From assembly GCA_018434645.1 (NCBI GenBank), contig JAHDOX010000118.1, positions 1 to 8,915 of the forward strand: DNA of 8,915 bases. The letters run 5' to 3'. The translations under genes and the position numbers were made by a program. The notes below the pieces were generated by a model. It saw only the letters and a list, made by a program, of their open reading frames with translations. It was not told the DNA's origin and made no database searches. The DNA is from Synergistales bacterium. GTDB taxonomy: Bacteria; Synergistota; Synergistia; Synergistales; Thermovirgaceae. Below, piece by piece: positions 5,054 through 8,915 of this stretch. Every line of letters begins with the position of its first letter. Within the stretch, counting starts at the first letter, position 1.

Positions 5054-7453
5054 TTATCTCAAGATATAACCCTTTCGGGAAAGGTTTTCCCTAAGGCGCT
5101 CATGAGCTTCGTCCACCTCGTCGTCTCTCAATGTCCGTTCCGCCGAACGGTAGGCGAGAGAAAAGGCCAGGCTGCGCTTGCCTGCGGGAATGCCTTCGCC
5201 CTCGTACACGTCAAACAGGCGAAGCTCACTGAGTGTTTCCGCGGCTTCCTTCCTGATATCCCATGCCACTGCTTCGGAAGGTATCTCCTTTTCGACCAGC
5301 AGGGAAATGTCCCTGAAGACCGCCGGGAAACGGAAGGGTTCGCCGAAACGCGCCGGTTCACCCTTGATAAAAGGTTCCATATCAATTTCAAACAGGTAGA
5401 CCGGTTCGGGGATGGACAATTTTTCCTGAAGAGAAGGCTTGATCCTGCAAAGATACCCTATGGCATCCCCTTCCAGAAGGATTGCCGCCGTCTGACCTGC
5501 ATGTCCGAAGGGTTCCTCGTGGGAAACCATGCGTACATCAAGGCCGCGGCTTGCGGCCAGGGCCTCGACGTCGCCCTTGACGGAGAAGAAATCATCGACG
5601 GCCTCTTTTCCCCAGGGAGAAGGGTAATCTCTTCCCGGACAAGCAACCCCGCCTATACACAGGTTTTCTTTTACACCCAGTTCCGTCGCCGGGTCTTCGA
5701 GAAATACCGCCCCCATCTCGAAAAGTCTAATGGGCCCCCTCCAGCCTGAACGAAGATTGGATTCAACGGCCTTCAAAAGACCGGGAGCAAGCAAGGTCCT
5801 CATAACCGACTGATCCCTGCTTATGGGGTTTGCCAGGGGCAACGCCCGCGCCCTGGGATCGGCTCCGACCACGCCCATCTTATCAAGCATTTCCGGTGAG
5901 ATGAAACTGTATGTAACGACCTCCACATAACCCCTGGCCATGGCGACACCACGCAGTGCTTCTTTGCACCGGATACGGTCGGTCCTGTCTCCCGGCTCTC
6001 TCGTCCCCAAGGGGAGCCTCGAAGGTATCTTGTCGTATCCCCACACCCTGGCCACTTCTTCGACTAGGTCCTCTTCTATTGATACATCCGGCCTGTAGCT
6101 GGGTACCCGGTAGACCCTGCGGCTCTTCAGTACAGTGGCTTCCTCGAATCCGAGCCTTTTCAAAATCCTGGAGGCCATTTCCTGGTCGTCTGTCAGCAGG
6201 ATTTTTTCCAGCGTCTTTTTCTCCAGGGGCACCGTCTTTGGAAACTTTTCGCCCTCCGAGCCTTCGACTACCATGCCGAGGGGCCGTGCGGCCTTCCAGG
6301 AAGAAAGCAGGCCGAAAATCTCGCAGACCGCCGGTTTTGCCTTTTGAGGATCCACTATACGGGCGTAACGATAGGAGGCTTCGCTCGGCAAGGATAACCG
6401 CCTGCTGGTTCGACTTACCCTTATGGAATCGAAATTCGCCGATTCTATAAGGATAACCCTGGTGCTTTCGTTTATTTCGGTATGGAGACCGCCCATTACT
6501 CCCGCCAGGGCTATCGGAACTCCTCCGCTGGTAATGAGAAGGTCTTCGGCCGTCAGCGACCTTTCTTTTCCGTCAAGGGTCACTATGGTCTCGCCATCTC
6601 GCGCGGATCTGACGGTAATTTCCTTACCGGGCAAAAGATCGGCATCGAAGGCATGAAGCGGTTGCCCGGTGGAAAGCATGACAAGGTTCGTCGCGTCGAC
6701 TATGTTGCTTACGGGCCTCATTCCCGAAAGGCAAAGCCTCACACGCGAGCTTACAGGCGAGGGCCTTATCGACACGGAGTCTGCGTAACCAAGGACGTAA
6801 AGAGAGCAGTCGGGATCCTCGAGCCTGACGCCCTCGAAGTCGCCGAGCCAATCCCCCACAGAGGGGAAAGTCTCTTTGGTTTGCAGCAGACGGGAACCCG
6901 GGACGATCCCGGCCACTTCGACGGCAAGGCCCCTAATGCTCAGCAAATCCCCCCTGTTGGGTGTTATAGACAAGTCGAAGACAAGGTCGTCCAACCCCAA
7001 AAGTTTCCTGATATCCATCCCAGGCGGGGTCCCGGGGTCGAGCTTCAGGATACCGAATTCGTCGGCGACATCGGGCAGGCCAATCTCTTCGGCGGAAAGC
7101 ATCATGCCTTCGCTTTTTATTCCATCGAATTCTCTTTTGCCGATCTTTGTTCCGTCGGCAAGAACGGACCCCGGAGGTCCGTAAGGGACGCAGGAATGAA
7201 GTTCCAGGTTCGAAGCGGCCGATACGCAGACGGCCCTTCCTGTGCCCGTGTCGATTTCGGCTACGTACAAGTCTTTCCGTTTTGGATGGATTTCTAGTTT
7301 TTCTATCCTTGCACTTACAGCACCGCTAAACCGTGAACAGGGTTTTTCCATGCCCTCGACCTCGGTGCCGGTTTCAGTCAGACGGCGGGCAAGACTTTCC
7401 GGCTCCAGGTCTGTTTCCACAAATTCGCGCAGCCAGTTCAAAGACATCTTCAT
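5054..7453 (-). CDS. pheT: phenylalanyl-tRNA synthetase beta subunit
   Basis: A full-length 799-residue PheT, the non-catalytic subunit of the (alpha-beta)2 enzyme that charges tRNA-Phe in the cytoplasm. In order it has an N-terminal helix (MSLNWLREFV), an EMAP-type tRNA-binding OB domain at about 42-150 (ending in the DGIKSEGMMLS segment, 110-120), a B3/B4 editing domain at about 215-380 (PVSNIVDATN, 247-256; GVMGG, 318-322), a B5 domain at about 403-480, the catalytic-like core at about 490-690, and a C-terminal FDX-ACB anticodon-binding domain at about 707-799 (FPAVFRDIS, 709-717). The start ATG overlaps the pheS stop as ATGA, so translation is probably coupled and keeps the two subunits in equal amounts. 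A second ATG two codons later is possible. The gene ends 15 bases before the next start, within an operon. All expected domains are present and unbroken. Confidence 0.98.
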   Translation of the reverse strand: MKMSLNWLREFVETDLEPESLARRLTETGTEVEGMEKPCSRFSGAVSARIEKLEIHPKRKDLYVAEIDTGTGRAVCVSAASNLELHSCVPYGPPGSVLADGTKIGKREFDGIKSEGMMLSAEEIGLPDVADEFGILKLDPGTPPGMDIRKLLGLDDLVFDLSITPNRGDLLSIRGLAVEVAGIVPGSRLLQTKETFPSVGDWLGDFEGVRLEDPDCSLYVLGYADSVSIRPSPVSSRVRLCLSGMRPVSNIVDATNLVMLSTGQPLHAFDADLLPGKEITVRSARDGETIVTLDGKERSLTAEDLLITSGGVPIALAGVMGGLHTEINESTRVILIESANFDSIRVSRTSRRLSLPSEASYRYARIVDPQKAKPAVCEIFGLLSSWKAARPLGMVVEGSEGEKFPKTVPLEKKTLEKILLTDDQEMASRILKRLGFEEATVLKSRRVYRVPSYRPDVSIEEDLVEEVARVWGYDKIPSRLPLGTREPGDRTDRIRCKEALRGVAMARGYVEVVTYSFISPEMLDKMGVVGADPRARALPLANPISRDQSVMRTLLAPGLLKAVESNLRSGWRGPIRLFEMGAVFLEDPATELGVKENLCIGGVACPGRDYPSPWGKEAVDDFFSVKGDVEALAASRGLDVRMVSHEEPFGHAGQTAAILLEGDAIGYLCRIKPSLQEKLSIPEPVYLFEIDMEPFIKGEPARFGEPFRFPAVFRDISLLVEKEIPSEAVAWDIRKEAAETLSELRLFDVYEGEGIPAGKRSLAFSLAYRSAERTLRDDEVDEAHERLRENLSRKGYILR

Positions 7454-8496
7454 CGCAAACTTTGGCCTCCTCCGGTCAGGAAGGGGAGGTCCCCTTCAAA
7501 AAAGATCCTGAGATCGTCAAGTCCGTATTTCAGCATGGCTATTCTGTCAAGCCCCATGCCCCAGGCAAAGCCGTTATATTTCGACGGATCCACGCCTCCT
7601 GCCACAAGCACGTTCGGATGGGACATTCCGCTTCCTGCTATCTCAAGCCAGCCCGTCCCCTTGCAGATACGACAATCCTGATTTTCCCCGCCGCAGGCAA
7701 CACACTCCACATCCATTTCTAAGGACGGTTCGGTAAAAGGGAAGTAGCTGGCTCTGTATCGAACGTCCAGGGTCCTCCCGAAAATCCTTCCGACAAACGC
7801 CTCAAGGCACCCTTTCAGTTCCGCAACGGAAACGTTTTCATCCACGAGCAGGCCTTCCAGCTGATGAAACATGGGGGAATGAGTCGGATCATTGTCTCTC
7901 CTGTAGACTTTTCCAGGGACGATTATGCGGATCGGGGCCCCCCAGCGTCGAAGTGCCCTTACTTCCACAGGCGAGGTGTGAGTGCGCAGGAGAAGCCCGT
8001 TTTCGACATAAAAGGTATCCTGCATATCCCGAGCCGGGTGATGAGGAGGGATATTAAGTGCCTCGAAATTGTAGTAATCGTTTTCCATCTCCGGCCCGAA
8101 GGCCACTGTGAACCCCAGCGATGCGAAGATTTCCACGGCTTCGTGGGTAACCTGTTCAACCGGGTGACATCCACCCCAGGGGCGCCCTCTTGAAGGCAGA
8201 GTCACATCGATTTTCTCCTGTCGCTCCTTCTTTAAGAAGGTCTCCGCTTCCAGAGAAGTCTTTCTTTCCTCGAGGAGTGCTTCCATTTCGCGCCTCAATA
8301 CGTTCAGCCTTTGACCTGCCTCCGGCCTCATCGTCTCGGGAAGGCCCCCGATGGATTTAAGCAATTGCGTGACCTTGCCTTTTTTCCCGAGGAACCCTAC
8401 CCTTATGGATTGGAGTTCCTCGGGCGTTTTTGCCTTTTTTAGCCTTTCTATGAAGTCATTTTTCAGCTCGGGAACTTTATCCAGAAAATCGCTCAA
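7450..8496 (-). CDS. pheS: phenylalanyl-tRNA synthetase alpha subunit
   Basis: The catalytic subunit of phenylalanyl-tRNA synthetase, 348 residues, a class II enzyme. After an N-terminal coiled coil (about 1-85) that contacts tRNA come the substrate-site segments LLRTHTSPVEVR (169-180), motif 2 (GKVYRRDNDPTHSPMFHQLE, 195-214) and motif 3 (GMGLDRIAMLKYGLDDLR, 313-330). Between motifs 2 and 3 a four-cysteine insertion (C265, C268, C275, C278; CxxC-x6-CxxC) resembles the one in Bacillus-type PheS and may hold zinc. The frame also allows GTG at 8508, but AGGTGG at 8510-8505 is exactly placed (8 bases) for the TTG at 8496, and nothing suitable precedes the GTG; TTG also gives a more typical N-terminal length. 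The gene lies 40 bases after the ktrA stop with no room for a T-box or leader-peptide attenuator, so expression probably comes from upstream. Confidence 0.96.
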   Translation of the reverse strand: MSDFLDKVPELKNDFIERLKKAKTPEELQSIRVGFLGKKGKVTQLLKSIGGLPETMRPEAGQRLNVLRREMEALLEERKTSLEAETFLKKERQEKIDVTLPSRGRPWGGCHPVEQVTHEAVEIFASLGFTVAFGPEMENDYYNFEALNIPPHHPARDMQDTFYVENGLLLRTHTSPVEVRALRRWGAPIRIIVPGKVYRRDNDPTHSPMFHQLEGLLVDENVSVAELKGCLEAFVGRIFGRTLDVRYRASYFPFTEPSLEMDVECVACGGENQDCRICKGTGWLEIAGSGMSHPNVLVAGGVDPSKYNGFAWGMGLDRIAMLKYGLDDLRIFFEGDLPFLTGGGQSLR

Positions 8497-8504
8497 GATA
8501 AATG

Positions 8505-8510
8505 CCACCT
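8505..8510 (-). promoter_or_regulatory. ribosome binding site that favours a TTG start for pheS
   Basis: AGGTGG, one mismatch from the consensus AGGAGG, lies 8 bases before TTG at 8496-8494. The alternative GTG start (8508-8506) lies inside this site, so only one of the two can be used efficiently. Confidence 0.55.
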
Positions 8511-8536
8511 CGTTTTCTAAGAAACTTTTTGAGAAA

Positions 8537-8915
8537 CTAGCTTTTTTCTTTGGAATTATCGATTTTTACAACAAATTGGCCGAGATTTTGACGCAAGGCC
8601 GCTACGACAAGGCTGTCGGTTTCCTCTATCACCGTATCAGCTCTGGGGAGAAAACTGTTTTCACCCCGCTTGACAAGCAGGACAATTGCATTATAGCTGT
8701 TACGGAATTCAAGCTCCATTAGGCTTTTGCCGACCATTTCCTCGGTCGGTGTTATTTCCCCCAACAGAAAATCACTGCCCGGAAGCTCCGTAAAACGGGC
8801 GAGTAGGGGGTGAGAAATTTGTTCGGCAACCCGGTGGCCCAGATCCCTTTCAGGGAAATATACTCTCGAGGCACCTATCCTTGCGAGCACCTTGGCGTGA
8901 ATCACGTTCTGGGCA
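8537..8915 (-). CDS. ktrA: KtrA/TrkA-type potassium uptake regulator (RCK protein), N-terminus outside window
   Basis: The last 125 residues of a cytoplasmic RCK protein that gates a membrane K+ transporter (KtrB or TrkH type) in response to nucleotides bound by a Rossmann fold. The visible part begins with the end of the RCK-N domain: AQN..HAKVL.RIGASRVYFPERDLG is the usual linker into the crossover helix. The RCK-C domain follows at about visible residues 45-115 (GEITPTEEMVGKSLMELEFR, then IVLLVKRGENSFLPRADTVIEETDSLVVA). The reading frame stays open to the window edge; the GTG at 8905 is not a real start because the sequence homologous to the family continues upstream. Whether it is a single-RCK KtrA or the end of a double-RCK TrkA cannot be settled here, although the PERDLG..VA linker looks KtrA-like. 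It is the first visible gene of the operon, 40 bases before pheS; a ktrB partner would be expected just upstream. Confidence 0.9.
   Translation of the reverse strand, partial: AQNVIHAKVLARIGASRVYFPERDLGHRVAEQISHPLLARFTELPGSDFLLGEITPTEEMVGKSLMELEFRNSYNAIVLLVKRGENSFLPRADTVIEETDSLVVAALRQNLGQFVVKIDNSKEKS

Noticed and set aside
4721..5749. A 342-codon open frame on the + strand
   Set aside because: It runs antisense across the pheT end and the coiled-coil gene and shows no domain pattern.
8537..8640. Internal promoter for pheS in the end of ktrA
   Set aside because: TTGCGT with 17-base spacing faces TGTTGT, a poor -10 box, and other A/T-rich boxes lack correctly spaced partners.

Overview
This window reads as an ordinary, compact bacterial housekeeping locus. 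Every convincing gene lies on the minus strand, so transcription runs from base 8915 towards base 1. The order in the direction of transcription is: the C-terminal end of a KtrA/TrkA-type potassium-uptake regulator (cut by the window edge), pheS, pheT, a small coiled-coil gene that looks ZapB-like, zapA, cvpA, mutS2, tRNA-Arg(CCG), an Asp/Glu racemase-superfamily gene, and a cold-shock protein gene (cut by the other edge).

Bases 8915 to 1462 look like one long operon. Gaps are short (5 to about 53 bases), pheS and pheT overlap by 4 bases (ATGA), and I found no convincing promoter or terminator between ktrA and the end of mutS2. The phe-zapA-cvpA-mutS2 order resembles the pheS-pheT-rnhC-zapA-yshB-polX-mutS2 order known from Bacillus. 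Here rnhC and polX are absent, and a coiled-coil gene sits between pheT and zapA. The genes cover K+ uptake control, phenylalanine-tRNA charging, FtsZ-ring assembly, a membrane protein of the CvpA family, and MutS2, which acts in recombination control and rescue of collided ribosomes.

Downstream of mutS2, tRNA-Arg has its own sigma70-like promoter (TTGACA-17-TACCCT) and a strong 13-bp hairpin terminator. The racemase-like gene follows and ends inside a hairpin that overlaps its stop codon. The 278-base gap before csp holds a good promoter (TTGACA-17-TATCCT), a small leader hairpin, and three copies of a 10 to 12-base motif that could act as DNA sites or as alternative RNA pairings.

The medium GC content, many AGG/AGA/ATA codons, GTG/TTG starts, strong Shine-Dalgarno sites, Bacillus-like PheS and this gene order suggest a Gram-positive-like or Synergistota-type anaerobe. 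That assignment is an inference from memory, not a search result.

I did not find a convincing new defence, mobile or biosynthetic system. The points most worth a second look are the repeated motif upstream of csp, the ZapB-like coiled-coil gene beside zapA, and a MutS2 Smr domain whose usual LDLR motif reads IMIR.
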